Origin: Actinomycetes bacterium
GTDB lineage: Bacteria; Actinomycetota; Acidimicrobiia; Acidimicrobiales; Acidimicrobiaceae
Length of the DNA stretch: 64,000 nucleotides
Assembly (NCBI GenBank): GCA_021819205.1
Contig: JAKARV010000003.1
Span: 1 to 64,000, forward strand
Reading direction: 5' to 3'
In this document: positions 45,310-54,307 of the stretch, piece after piece
Layout of the letters: every line of letters begins with the position of its first letter
How positions within the stretch are numbered: the stretch's first letter is position 1
Translations under genes and position numbers: made by a program
The notes under the pieces: model-generated
The model's input: only the letters and a program-made list of their open reading frames with translations
Told to the model about the DNA's origin: nothing
The model's database searches: none

Positions 45310-46316
45310 CGCGCCCTCCACGCCTCGCCTTCCGAGACCGGTGCCCGCTCCATCAGCGGTCGCCACCACTCTTGATGCTCCCGATACCACTCAACGGTGG
45401 CGGCGATTCCCTCGTCGAACTCAACCGTTGGCGACCAAGAGAGTTCGCGCCGGATCTTCGAGGCGTCTAGCAAGTAACGGCGATCATGGGAGGGACGGTC
45501 AGGAACCGTCGTCTTCAGCGCCAACGGCCTCCCGAGAAGGGCCAGGATGATATCGGCGATCTCTTCCACGGAGCGCTCGACGCCCGTCCCTACGTGGTAG
45601 GTCTCCCCGGGGGCACCCCGCGAGATCACCGCGTCTATTGCCCGGCAGTGGTCCGCCACATGAATCCACTCCCGCCGATTTTCCTTGGACTCGTAGAGAG
45701 GAAGCGGCTTGTTCTCGAGGGCGAGGGCGGTAAAAAGCGGAATCAGCTTCTCCGGGAACTGGAAGGGGCCGTAGTTGTTGGCGCAGTTCGTGATCGAGAT
45801 CGGTAGGCCGTAGGTCAAATGATAGGCGCGGACGGCGTGGTCGCCCCCCGCCTTCGAGGCGTTGTACGGAGTGCGCGGGCGGTAAGGATCGTCCTCGATG
45901 AAGGCGGCCTCGGCGTCAAGGTCCAGATCCCCATACACCTCGCAGGTGGAGATGTGGTGAAAGCGCTGGAGATCTCCGTATAGGCGCGCTGCCTCCAAGA
46001 GGCCCACCGTACCGCCGACGTTGGTCCCGAAAAAACGTCCAGGGTCGATGATAGCGAGGGAGTTATGCGACTCCGCGGCAAAGTTCACCACCACCTCGAT
46101 CTCGTGTTGTTGCAAGAGTTCGAGCACCGTTGCAGTATCCCCGATGTCTCCCTGGAAAAAGTCAATCCGGCTATCGAGATCATTCAGGGAGTCGCGGCAT
46201 CCCGCGTAGGTCAGCTTGTCAAGGACCACGATCCGGTCTGCCGGATGCTGATCGGCCCAGTACCTGACGAAATTTGACCCAATAAAGCCGGCGCCACCGG
46301 TTACCAGTACCTTCAA
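45306..46316 (-). CDS. rfbB: dTDP-glucose 4,6-dehydratase-like enzyme with altered active site
   Basis: Extended SDR of 336 residues with TGGAGFIGSNFVRYW, LDKLTYAGC and Y151-x3-K155 (YNASK), overall clearly RfbB-like. Two catalytic blocks differ from the norm. The T-D-E triad reads T124-C125-E126 (STCEVYG), so the Asp that protonates the C6 hydroxyl is Cys. The usual ESHVDRS block reads ESHNSLA. It may still dehydrate dTDP-glucose, or it may act on another NDP-sugar. TTG start with GGAGG seven bases upstream. It sits between rfbA and rfbD in one operon. Confidence 0.85.
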   Translation of the reverse strand: MKVLVTGGAGFIGSNFVRYWADQHPADRIVVLDKLTYAGCRDSLNDLDSRIDFFQGDIGDTATVLELLQQHEIEVVVNFAAESHNSLAIIDPGRFFGTNVGGTVGLLEAARLYGDLQRFHHISTCEVYGDLDLDAEAAFIEDDPYRPRTPYNASKAGGDHAVRAYHLTYGLPISITNCANNYGPFQFPEKLIPLFTALALENKPLPLYESKENRREWIHVADHCRAIDAVISRGAPGETYHVGTGVERSVEEIADIILALLGRPLALKTTVPDRPSHDRRYLLDASKIRRELSWSPTVEFDEGIAATVEWYREHQEWWRPLMERAPVSEGEAWRAR

Positions 46317-46344
46317 CTCACTCCCTCCTCAAGCGAGTGCCACT

Positions 46345-47412
46345 CTAGATGAGTTCAAGGCGAGAGTGATCGCCGACAACTATCGAATTCGATATCGGGC
46401 GGCTGGCTCGCTTGATCACGTGGGCGTAGCGGCCGATGATCGACCCCTCCAGCTCGGCGATCTGGCTGACGACCGCGCTGTCGAGGATGATCGAGTTGGC
46501 AACCTCCGTCTCCTCTATCCGGCAGTGCCTCCCGATGGACGAAAAGGGTCCGACATAGCTCGAACGGACAACCGTTCCGGCACCGACTATGGCCGGACCG
46601 CGAATGACCGAGTCGATCACCGACGCTCCAGCCTCGACTACCACGGTCCCCTCGATCTTGGAGCCGGCGACTTCGCCCAGGATCATCGTCGTCATCCTCT
46701 CGAGCGCCATCCGATTCCCCTCGAGAAGGGCTTCCGGCTCCCCGAGATCCTTCCAGTACCCGTCCACCATCGATGCGTTGACGGTCTTGCCCTCCTTGAT
46801 CAGGTGTGCAATCGCGTCGGTGATCTCCAGTTCGCCACGCGCCGAGGGCACGATCGCCCTGACCGCCTCGTGGATCGAGGAGTCGAAGAGGTAGACGCCG
46901 ACCAGCGCAAGGTCGCTCGGGGGGTTGGCCGGCTTCTCGATCAGATCGGTTACCCTGCCCTTCCCATCCATGATCGCGACACCGAATCGCGACGGGTCCG
47001 GCACCTTGGCGAGAAGGATGTGCGCGTTAACCGAGGAGTCGCGGCCGCTGAACGCGGCGACCACGTCGTTGATACCCCCCAGCAAAAAGTTGTCCCCAAG
47101 ATACATGACGAAGTCGTCGTCGCCGAGGAAGTCCCGCGAGATCAGAACGGTATCGGCCAGCCCGCGCGGCTCTCCCTGATCGATATAGACGACCTTTAGG
47201 TTGAAGGCAGAACCGTCGCCGACCGCCGCCATCACCTCGTCCTTGGTCCGTCCGACCACCACACCTACCTCGGCAACCCCGGCGGCAGCCAGCGACTCCA
47301 GTCCATAGAAAAGGATGGGCTTGTTGGCGATGGGAACCAGCTGCTTCGCGGCGGTATGGGTGATCGGCCGCAAGCGGGTGCCGGAACCGCCAGAGAGCAT
47401 CAACGCCTTCAC
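46345..47412 (-). CDS. rfbA: Glucose-1-phosphate thymidylyltransferase, long form
   Basis: Nucleotidyltransferase of 355 residues: LSGGSGTRLRPIT, KQLVPIANKPI, YLGDNFLLGG and FVEKP-like DLIEKPANPP, then a left-handed beta-helix from about 245. This is the RmlA-long type found in many actinobacteria and antibiotic gene clusters. It makes dTDP-glucose from glucose-1-phosphate and dTTP. The GTG start has GGAGG five bases upstream. It heads the rfbA-rfbB-rfbD-wbbL operon. Confidence 0.9.
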   Translation of the reverse strand: MKALMLSGGSGTRLRPITHTAAKQLVPIANKPILFYGLESLAAAGVAEVGVVVGRTKDEVMAAVGDGSAFNLKVVYIDQGEPRGLADTVLISRDFLGDDDFVMYLGDNFLLGGINDVVAAFSGRDSSVNAHILLAKVPDPSRFGVAIMDGKGRVTDLIEKPANPPSDLALVGVYLFDSSIHEAVRAIVPSARGELEITDAIAHLIKEGKTVNASMVDGYWKDLGEPEALLEGNRMALERMTTMILGEVAGSKIEGTVVVEAGASVIDSVIRGPAIVGAGTVVRSSYVGPFSSIGRHCRIEETEVANSIILDSAVVSQIAELEGSIIGRYAHVIKRASRPISNSIVVGDHSRLELI

Positions 47413-47470
47413 CTATGCCTCCTCACTCGCTCCCGGGCACCAGCCCCCGAACGGCGTTTTGCAACCGAGA

Positions 47471-48607
47471 CTACACCGGAAGGCCAAGCGAACGCGCTAT
47501 AACCATCCGCTGGATCTCTGAAGTTCCCTCCCCAATCTCGAGAATTTTCGAGTCCCGAAAGTAACGTGCTACCGGGGACTCTTCGATGAACCCCGCACCG
47601 CCGAAGATCTGCACCGCCTCCCTGGCTGCGGCTACCGCTGCCTCGGTGGCAAAAAGCTTCGCTACCGCTGCTTCCTTTTTAAAGGGCGCACCGTGGTCTT
47701 TAAGGCCCGCCGCCCGATAGACCAACGCTCGTGCGGCCTCGATCGCGGTCTCCATGTCTGCAATCTTGAAGGCTATGGCTTGGAACCTGCCGATCGGACC
47801 CCCGAAGGCGTTGCGGGTCTTGGCGTAGGCTAGCGACTCCCGCAGGCAAGCTTCCGCCTGGCCAAGGGCCAGAGCGGCGACCGAGATCCTTCCGTCGTCC
47901 AGAATCGCCAGAAACTGCCGAAAGCCGCGACCCTCCTCGCCAAGAAGCGACTCCTCGCCAACCTCCACTCCGTCCAGAGTCAGACCGTGGGTGTCGGAGG
48001 CGTGCCACCCGAGCTTCCGGTACGCCGGCTCAACCGTGAGGCCAGGTGCTCCCGCAGGAATGACGAACGCCGAGATGCCTTGTCCGGTTCGAGCCGTTAC
48101 GGTTATCACCTTGGTCATCTCGGTCCCAGAGTTGGTGATGTACGCCTTCGATCCCGATATTCGCCAGCCCGATCCGGTCCGTTCGGCGCGGCTTTGGGTC
48201 GCACCGGCATCCGACCCCGCGTCCGGCTCGGTGAGGCCGAACGCGGCGAGCGCCGAGCCCGTGCAGAGCTGGGGAAGCCACCGCTGCCGCTGCTCCTCCC
48301 CGCCGAACTGGTAGATGGGGTTGGCGCCAAGACCAACGCCGGCGGAGAGAGTGATCGCAATCGAGGCGTCCCCCTTCGCCAACTCCTCCACCGCCAGGCA
48401 AAACGAGGTGAAATCTCCCGCACCGCCTCCATACTCCTCGGGGAAGACGATCCCGAAGAGACCCATCTCGCCCATCATCCGCACCTGCTCAATCGGAAAG
48501 CGATGCTCCTCGTCCCACGCGCCTGCATTCGGAAGCACCTCGGAGCTCACAAAATCCGCCACCGTGGCCGCCAGCTGAAGCTGAACCTCTGAAAATTCCT
48601 GATGCAC
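47471..48607 (-). CDS. Acyl-CoA dehydrogenase
   Basis: FAD flavoenzyme of 378 residues from the GTG at 48607, which has GAGAAAGG six bases upstream. It shows the FAD/substrate blocks GLTEPDAGSDAGA, TRNAFGGPIGRFQ, FGGAGFIEESPVARYFRD and the catalytic Glu in GEGTSEIQ. It introduces the alpha,beta double bond in acyl-CoAs; chain length is not deducible. It follows birA by one base and resembles FadE25 (Rv3274c) by position. Confidence 0.92.
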   Translation of the reverse strand: MHQEFSEVQLQLAATVADFVSSEVLPNAGAWDEEHRFPIEQVRMMGEMGLFGIVFPEEYGGGAGDFTSFCLAVEELAKGDASIAITLSAGVGLGANPIYQFGGEEQRQRWLPQLCTGSALAAFGLTEPDAGSDAGATQSRAERTGSGWRISGSKAYITNSGTEMTKVITVTARTGQGISAFVIPAGAPGLTVEPAYRKLGWHASDTHGLTLDGVEVGEESLLGEEGRGFRQFLAILDDGRISVAALALGQAEACLRESLAYAKTRNAFGGPIGRFQAIAFKIADMETAIEAARALVYRAAGLKDHGAPFKKEAAVAKLFATEAAVAAAREAVQIFGGAGFIEESPVARYFRDSKILEIGEGTSEIQRMVIARSLGLPV

Positions 48608-48608
48608 C

Positions 48609-49373
48609 TTAAACCTTTCTCTCCGCGGTTGCCGGGCGAAGATGCACGACATCACCACTAGCAATTGCCCGCTCTCCCTCAGCCGTTTGGAGAACAAGCC
48701 GTCCCTGCCCATCAACGCCGGCCGCCAAACCCATCAGTGAACCGTCTCCCATCTCGACCATAACTTCTTGGCCAATGGTCGAGAGCATGGATCGGTACTC
48801 CCGAAGCAGAGCCTCCGGCGCACGATCACGCAGCAACTCCAACTCGTCCAGAGATCGAAGGTAGCCCGAAAGCAGCCGGCTCCGCAACTCGTAAAAATCG
48901 CTGTCGGAGTAGATGGCGGCGGCCACCGACGCCAGCTCGCGATCGTTGACCGACTTCGGGACTCCGGTCAAGTTGACTCCGATCCCTACCACGGCTATGT
49001 GTCGGCTCCCGAGATCGCACCCTTCCGCCAAGATTCCGCCAAGCTTCGCCCCCCCAATTTGGAGGTCGTTCGGCCATTTGATCGCGGCCTTCTCCACCCC
49101 GATGCCGCGCAGCGCCCGAGTCATCGCGACACCCGCCACGACCGGAAGCAAGAGGACCGAAGCGGCATCGGCACTTCGATGGAGGGTTGAGCAGATCAAC
49201 GCCTCCCGGGGCGCAGACAAAAAACTCCGCTGGCGCCGCCCCCGGCCGCGCCACTGATGATCAGCAACCACGGCCAAGCGGTGAGAGGCGGATGAGGCGT
49301 AGACTTCGCGAAGTAGGCGATTCGTCGAGTCAACTTGGTCAAGTAGGATAACTCGCCAGGGGAAGGTTTGCAC
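48609..49373 (-). CDS. birA: Biotin-[acetyl-CoA carboxylase] ligase
   Basis: Attaches biotin to the carrier-protein Lys through biotinyl-AMP. Motifs are DSTNRLLRE, GRGRRQRSFLSAP (biotinyl-AMP loop) and KWPNDLQIGGAKLGGIL. It has no N-terminal helix-turn-helix, so it is a non-repressor type. The GTG at 49373 gives 254 residues, the usual size; a long upstream open frame lacks similarity and overlaps the divergent carboxylase start region. Its likely substrate is the fused BCCP domain encoded divergently 85 bp away. Confidence 0.9.
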   Translation of the reverse strand: MQTFPWRVILLDQVDSTNRLLREVYASSASHRLAVVADHQWRGRGRRQRSFLSAPREALICSTLHRSADAASVLLLPVVAGVAMTRALRGIGVEKAAIKWPNDLQIGGAKLGGILAEGCDLGSRHIAVVGIGVNLTGVPKSVNDRELASVAAAIYSDSDFYELRSRLLSGYLRSLDELELLRDRAPEALLREYRSMLSTIGQEVMVEMGDGSLMGLAAGVDGQGRLVLQTAEGERAIASGDVVHLRPATAERKV

Positions 49374-49458
49374 CGGTTTCAACGCTAATCTGGTGCAGCG
49401 TCGAAAACGTGCGCCACTACCCCTCAATTTTCGGCGAGGAATGGAGAAAGGCGGCAAG

Positions 49459-51234
49459 GTGTTCAAACGGCTCCTCATCACCAACAGGGGCGAGATCGCG
49501 GTACGGATCATGCGGAGCGCAAAGGAGATGGGGATCACCACAATCGCCGTCTACTCCGAGGCGGACCGGAACGCGATGCACGTCCGCCAGGCAGACGAGG
49601 CCTTCGCCCTCCCAGGGAAAACGGTCAGGGAGAGCTACCTGAACACCGAGAAGATCATCGAGATCGTTACTGCATCGGAAGCCGATGCAGTCCATCCCGG
49701 GTACGGCTTCTTCTCCGAAAACGCCGACTTTGCCGCGGCCATAGCCAAGACCGGGTCAGTCTTCGTCGGCCCCCCTCCCGCCGCCATCACCACGATGGGC
49801 GACAAGATCTCCTCGCGGATCGCCGCCGAGCAGGCAGGCGTAGCGGGTGTCCCCGGAACGACCACCGCGATAGCCGATCCCTCCGAGATCGCCCGCTTTG
49901 GCGAGGTTCACGGTTGGCCGGTGGCGATCAAGGCGGCCTATGGCGGTGGCGGGCGAGGCATGCGGGTGGTCAACAACCCGGAGAGTGCCGAAGAGATCCT
50001 GGCCTCCGCCCAGCGCGAGGCCCTCGCCGCCTTTGGACGCGACGAGTGCTACCTGGAGCGCTACCTGACCTGGCCGCGCCACGTAGAGATGCAGATCGTC
50101 GGCGACATGTTCGGTAACGTCGTTTGGCTTGGCGAACGCGACTGCTCGACGCAGCGGCGGCACCAGAAGCTGATCGAGGAGTCGCCAGCCCCCAACTTCC
50201 CCGACGGCATCCGGCAACAGATGGGCGAGGCCGCGGTAAAAGTCGCCAAGGCTTGCGGCTACTTCAACGCCGGAACCGTCGAATTTCTCTACCAGGACAA
50301 CGACTTTTACTTCCTGGAGATGAACACCAGGCTCCAGGTGGAGCATCCAATCACCGAGATGGTCACCGGCCTCGACCTGGTCGAGCTCCAGCTGAGGGTG
50401 GCGGCGGGCGAACCACTCCCATTCTCCCAGGAGGAGATCGAGCGGCGGGGCCACGCGATCGAGATCCGCCTCAACGCCGAGGACCCCGCGGGTGGGAAGT
50501 TTCTGCCCGCGCCGGGACCAATCTCCCGCTTCGACCGCCCAGACGGACCGGGGGTTAGGACCGACGCCGGCTACGAAGCCGGCGACGAAGTTAGCCAGTA
50601 CTACGACAACCTGATCGCGAAACTAGCCGTCTTCGCCCCCACCCGGGAAGCCGCAATCCAAAAGGCGCTCAGGGCGCTGTCGGAGACCCGAATTGAGGGT
50701 GTACCAACGACCATTCCCGCAGACATCGCGATCCTCAGCCACAGCGACTTCCAAAACGCCACCCACTCCACCAAGTGGGTGGAGGATCGCCTGGACCTCT
50801 CCGGCTTGCCTCCGGCTGCTCCGCAACCCCACGAGAGCGGTGGGGAGCTGGAGCCGACGGAGGTGCTAGCGGAGGTGAACGGAAAGCGGCTCCAAGTCAA
50901 GCTTTTTCTTCCTGGCGGCCCACCCGAAGTGCGCGCGACCAAGCGAACGAGTTCTCCAAGCACCGGCGCGCCCCAGGTCGTTCGGAGGCAACAAGCAGCG
51001 GCGGCGAGCGCCGCCGGAAGCGGCGGAATTGTAACCGTCCCCATGCAGGGAACCGTGGTCAAGGTGCTGGTAACCGTGGGCCAACGGGTGGAGGCGAGCG
51101 ACCCAGTGGTGGTTCTAGAAGCCATGAAGATGGAGAACTCAATTCTTGCAGGGCATGCCGGCGTAGTGACCGAACTCCGGATCCAGGCCGGAGCCACCGT
51201 TGGAACCGGTGATGTCGTGGCCGTTATCGAGTAG
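49459..51234 (+). CDS. accA: Acetyl/propionyl-CoA carboxylase alpha chain (biotin carboxylase + BCCP)
   Basis: Fusion of biotin carboxylase (about 1-445: KRLLITNRGEIAVRI, ATP-grasp loop AAYGGGGRGMR, EMNTRLQVEHPITEMVTG) with a C-terminal biotinyl domain (about 515-591) carrying the biotin Lys in EAMKMEN. Length is 591 residues from the GTG at 49459, with AGAAAGG seven bases upstream; an ATG at 49441 is possible. The middle linker is Ala/Pro-rich. The carboxyltransferase beta chain is not here. Together with the mutase at 54.9 kb it suggests a propionyl-CoA/methylmalonyl-CoA route. Confidence 0.95.
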   Translation: MFKRLLITNRGEIAVRIMRSAKEMGITTIAVYSEADRNAMHVRQADEAFALPGKTVRESYLNTEKIIEIVTASEADAVHPGYGFFSENADFAAAIAKTGSVFVGPPPAAITTMGDKISSRIAAEQAGVAGVPGTTTAIADPSEIARFGEVHGWPVAIKAAYGGGGRGMRVVNNPESAEEILASAQREALAAFGRDECYLERYLTWPRHVEMQIVGDMFGNVVWLGERDCSTQRRHQKLIEESPAPNFPDGIRQQMGEAAVKVAKACGYFNAGTVEFLYQDNDFYFLEMNTRLQVEHPITEMVTGLDLVELQLRVAAGEPLPFSQEEIERRGHAIEIRLNAEDPAGGKFLPAPGPISRFDRPDGPGVRTDAGYEAGDEVSQYYDNLIAKLAVFAPTREAAIQKALRALSETRIEGVPTTIPADIAILSHSDFQNATHSTKWVEDRLDLSGLPPAAPQPHESGGELEPTEVLAEVNGKRLQVKLFLPGGPPEVRATKRTSSPSTGAPQVVRRQQAAAASAAGSGGIVTVPMQGTVVKVLVTVGQRVEASDPVVVLEAMKMENSILAGHAGVVTELRIQAGATVGTGDVVAVIE

Positions 51235-51290
51235 CTCATTCTCCTCGCGGCCGGTAGCGGCGAGCAGTCTGGCAATTAAGGAGTGTGTGC

Positions 51291-52454
51291 ATGGGTGGGA
51301 GTCTGGACAGCCGGGAGATCGTCAAGCAACACGCCGAGAGGGCGTACGGACGGGCGTACGACCTGTCCCACCGGATCCACGCCAATCCGGAACTCGGATT
51401 CCAAGAGCACCTGGCCTCCGGGTGGCTTGCGGAAGAGTTGCGGTCCCTGGGCTACGAGACTGAAAGGGGCGTCGGGGGGCTAGACACAGCGGTGCTCGGC
51501 GAGATCGGCTCTGGCGATCTTGTCGCCGTCATCTGCGCCGAGTACGATGCCCTCCCCGAGATCGGCCACGCGTGCGGGCACAACGTCATCGCCGCGGCGG
51601 CGCTCGTAGCTGCGGCCGCCCTGGCACCGGTAGCGGCGAGCCACGGGATTAGAGTGCGGGTGATCGGAACGCCAGCTGAAGAAGGGGGGGGTGGAAAGGT
51701 GATCCTCCTTGAGAACGGAGTCTTCACCGGCGCCAACCTGGCGATGATGGTCCACCCAGCACCGGGAGAGGCCGACCGCATGCCGGTCAACGCCGCCGTC
51801 CATCTGAACGTCGGCTACACCGGCAAGACCGCCCACGCTTCCGCCTTTCCGCAACTCGGCATCAACGCGCTTGATGCCATGTCGATTGCCCAGATCTCGA
51901 TTGGGCTTCTCCGTCAGCACATCTACCCGTACGACCGGATCCACGGAATCATCACCAAAGGCGGCGACGCGCCCAACGTCATTCCGGCCCAAGTGGAGGG
52001 AGCCTTCATCGCCAGGTCAAAAACCCTGGCCGACCTAGAGATCCTTCGTCCTCGTATCGAGCGGTGCTTTGAAGCTGGCGCCCTTGCTACCGGAGCAACG
52101 CTATCGATAGAGCAGCCCTGGCCCGCTTACTCGGAGTTCGTCTCCGACGAGGATCTGGCCGGGCTATACGTTGGCGAGGCGACCGCCCTGGGGCGGGTTT
52201 TCCCAAAACTTCCTCCCCTGCTTGAGGCCTCCACAGACATGGCCAACATCTCCCTGGAGGTGCCGAGCATCCATCCCATGCTCTCGATCGAGTCTTGGCC
52301 GGCCGTCAACCACCAGCCGGAGTTCACCGAGGCGGCCAAGTCGGCAGCTGCGGATCGGGCCATGTACGAAGGTGGCGTCGCCATGGCGCTCACCATTCTC
52401 GACGCCGCCACCTCACCGCTCAGAGAGCGATTGCTCGCCCACGCCTGCAGGTAG
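51291..52454 (+). CDS. M20-family amidohydrolase
   Basis: Zinc peptidase/amidohydrolase of 387 residues, closest in layout to the AbgB/p-aminobenzoyl-glutamate and IAA-amino-acid hydrolase group. Metal-site blocks are EYDALPEIGHACGHN, GTPAEEGGGGK and MMVHPAPGEAD, and the dimerisation lid begins NVGYTGKTAHASAF. AAGGAG lies seven bases ahead of the ATG at 51291, which fixes the start. It may release a small acid from an amide-linked amino acid; the substrate is unknown. The nitroreductase gene follows after two bases. Confidence 0.9.
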   Translation: MGGSLDSREIVKQHAERAYGRAYDLSHRIHANPELGFQEHLASGWLAEELRSLGYETERGVGGLDTAVLGEIGSGDLVAVICAEYDALPEIGHACGHNVIAAAALVAAAALAPVAASHGIRVRVIGTPAEEGGGGKVILLENGVFTGANLAMMVHPAPGEADRMPVNAAVHLNVGYTGKTAHASAFPQLGINALDAMSIAQISIGLLRQHIYPYDRIHGIITKGGDAPNVIPAQVEGAFIARSKTLADLEILRPRIERCFEAGALATGATLSIEQPWPAYSEFVSDEDLAGLYVGEATALGRVFPKLPPLLEASTDMANISLEVPSIHPMLSIESWPAVNHQPEFTEAAKSAAADRAMYEGGVAMALTILDAATSPLRERLLAHACR

Positions 52455-52456
52455 CA

Positions 52457-53104
52457 GTGGAGTTCGACCGCACTCTCGCCTCCCGGCGGATGCACCGGCA
52501 CCTCTCTGCCGATCCGATCGCCCTCGAGGAGCTCGCGCCGATTCTGCTCGCCTTTTTCCGGGCGCCGTCCGCAGGATTTGCCCAGGGTGCGGAGTTGTTG
52601 GTCCTCTGCGACGAAGACGACCGCCGGCTCGCCATCGATTCCGTCACCACCCCGGGGTGGCTCGACTCGCACCCTAGCCACTCCAGCCTGCTCCACGCGC
52701 CGGTGATCGTCGTACCGCTCGCCGATTCGGCTGCATACACCCACCGCTACTCCATGCCGGACAAAGCCGCCTCGAAACTGGACACCGTCGACCGTTGGCC
52801 GCTCCCCTACTGGCTGATCGACACCGCCTTCGCAACCATGCTCCTTCTCGCCAAGGTCACCGACTCCGGGCTTGGGGCAAGCTTCATCGGCATCTTCCGC
52901 GGAGAGGACGAGCTATCGCACCGCTTTAACCTCCGGCCCACGCAACAGCCGATCGGCTTGATCTTCATCGGGCAGATCGATGTCGACGACGACGGTGGCT
53001 CCCCGAAGCGAATCGAGCGCCGCGCACCGGAAAGCCGCATTCATCTCGGCCGGGTGGGGGTCAACTTCGATACGGTGCTCCACGACTGCATCGGTAGGCT
53101 TTAA
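52457..53104 (+). CDS. Nitroreductase-family flavoprotein
   Basis: A 215-residue protein starting at the GTG at 52457, two bases after the M20 gene, with AGG nearby. It has the FMN-phosphate motif SRRMHRHL at the N-terminus, the central helix YWLIDTAFATMLLLAKVTDSGLGASFIG and a strand PIGLIFIGQI near the C-terminus, as in nitroreductases. The closest function cannot be read. Because CofE here lacks the FbiB nitroreductase domain, a dehydro-F420-0 reductase role is one possibility. Confidence 0.8.
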   Translation: MEFDRTLASRRMHRHLSADPIALEELAPILLAFFRAPSAGFAQGAELLVLCDEDDRRLAIDSVTTPGWLDSHPSHSSLLHAPVIVVPLADSAAYTHRYSMPDKAASKLDTVDRWPLPYWLIDTAFATMLLLAKVTDSGLGASFIGIFRGEDELSHRFNLRPTQQPIGLIFIGQIDVDDDGGSPKRIERRAPESRIHLGRVGVNFDTVLHDCIGRL

Positions 53105-53119
53105 TCGAGGAGGTTTCGA

Positions 53120-54286
53120 GTGCCTAGTTTCCGCGAGTTGCTTGCTTCAGCCAAGTTGGAGGTGAAAGAGGTAAGCACCCATGAGGCGGAGAAGCTCTCC
53201 CGCGAAGGCTGGCTACTGCTGGACGTTCGCGAGCCGGACGAGTTCGAACAGGGAACCATCCCTGGAGCCGAGTTCATCCCACGCGGCAACCTTGAAATTC
53301 AGGCCGAGGGAAAAATTCCCTCGAAGGAGACCCCGATCGTCGTCTACTGCGCCGGCGGTGTGCGCTCCATATTTGCAGCCAAGACCCTCGCCGATCTCGG
53401 GTACCGCCAGGTGCTCTCGATGAGCGGCGGCTTCAATCGCTGGAAAGATGATGGCTTGCCATGGAGCGCTCCACGGATCCTTACCCACGACCAGAGGCGC
53501 CGATACCACCGCCACTTGCTCCTGCCTGAAGTTGGAGAGAAGGGCCAGCAGCGCCTCCTTGATGCGCGCGTGCTCCTCTTGGGAGCCGGGGGGCTCGGAT
53601 CGCCCGCGGCGCTCTACCTTGCGGCAGCCGGGATTGGCACCCTTGGCATCGTTGACATGGACGTGGTCGACGACTCCAACCTTCAACGGCAGATCATCCA
53701 CACCCTCGATCGCGTCGGACAGCGCAAGGTCGACTCCGCGCGAACCGCCATCGAAGGCTTGAACCCGGACGTCAAAGTAATCACCCACGACCTCCGCCTC
53801 GGCGCCGAAAACGTCCTCGATATCCTTGCCGGCTACGACGTCGTAGTCGACGGGACCGACAACTTCCCCACCCGTTACCTGGTAAACGATGCCGCGTTGA
53901 AGCGCGGAATACCTGTGGTCCATGGCTCCATCTTCCGCTTCGAAGGGCAGGTAACCGTTTTCGCCCCTTACGCCGGACCCTGTTACCGATGCTTCGTCCC
54001 CGAGCCACCTCCTCCCGAACTTGCGCCGTCGTGCTCCGAGGCCGGTGTGGTCGGGGTTCTCCCCGGGATCGTCGGATCGATTCAGGCGATGGAGGCGATC
54101 AAGCTGATCCTCGGGATCGGCGAGCCGCTAATCGGCAGGCTGCTGACGTTCGATGCCCTGGAGGAGAACTTTAGGAGTTTCAACCTGCAACGCGACCCGG
54201 AGTGCCCCGCCTGCAGCCTCGAACCGGAGCTGATCCAGATCGCCGAGTACGACGACCTCTGCATGCCACACGCATTCTTCGGCTAA
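53120..54286 (+). CDS. Rhodanese-MoeB/ThiF fusion (sulfur-carrier adenylyltransferase)
   Basis: A 388-residue fusion. A rhodanese domain (about 1-115) has active-site Cys77 in VVYCAGGVRS. The E1-like adenylyltransferase domain follows, with GAGGLGSP (155-162), DDSNLQRQI, the structural-zinc pairs CYRC and CPAC, and PGIVGSIQAMEAIK. It would activate the C-terminus of a sulfur carrier (MoaD/ThiS/CysO type) and pass sulfur to it. In MoeZ and MOCS3 the rhodanese domain is C-terminal; here it leads. No moaD, thiS or cysO gene is adjacent. The GTG start has AGGAGG six bases upstream. Confidence 0.93.
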   Translation: MPSFRELLASAKLEVKEVSTHEAEKLSREGWLLLDVREPDEFEQGTIPGAEFIPRGNLEIQAEGKIPSKETPIVVYCAGGVRSIFAAKTLADLGYRQVLSMSGGFNRWKDDGLPWSAPRILTHDQRRRYHRHLLLPEVGEKGQQRLLDARVLLLGAGGLGSPAALYLAAAGIGTLGIVDMDVVDDSNLQRQIIHTLDRVGQRKVDSARTAIEGLNPDVKVITHDLRLGAENVLDILAGYDVVVDGTDNFPTRYLVNDAALKRGIPVVHGSIFRFEGQVTVFAPYAGPCYRCFVPEPPPPELAPSCSEAGVVGVLPGIVGSIQAMEAIKLILGIGEPLIGRLLTFDALEENFRSFNLQRDPECPACSLEPELIQIAEYDDLCMPHAFFG

Positions 54287-54307
54287 GGGCAAAGCACCCC
54301 CGTTCCA

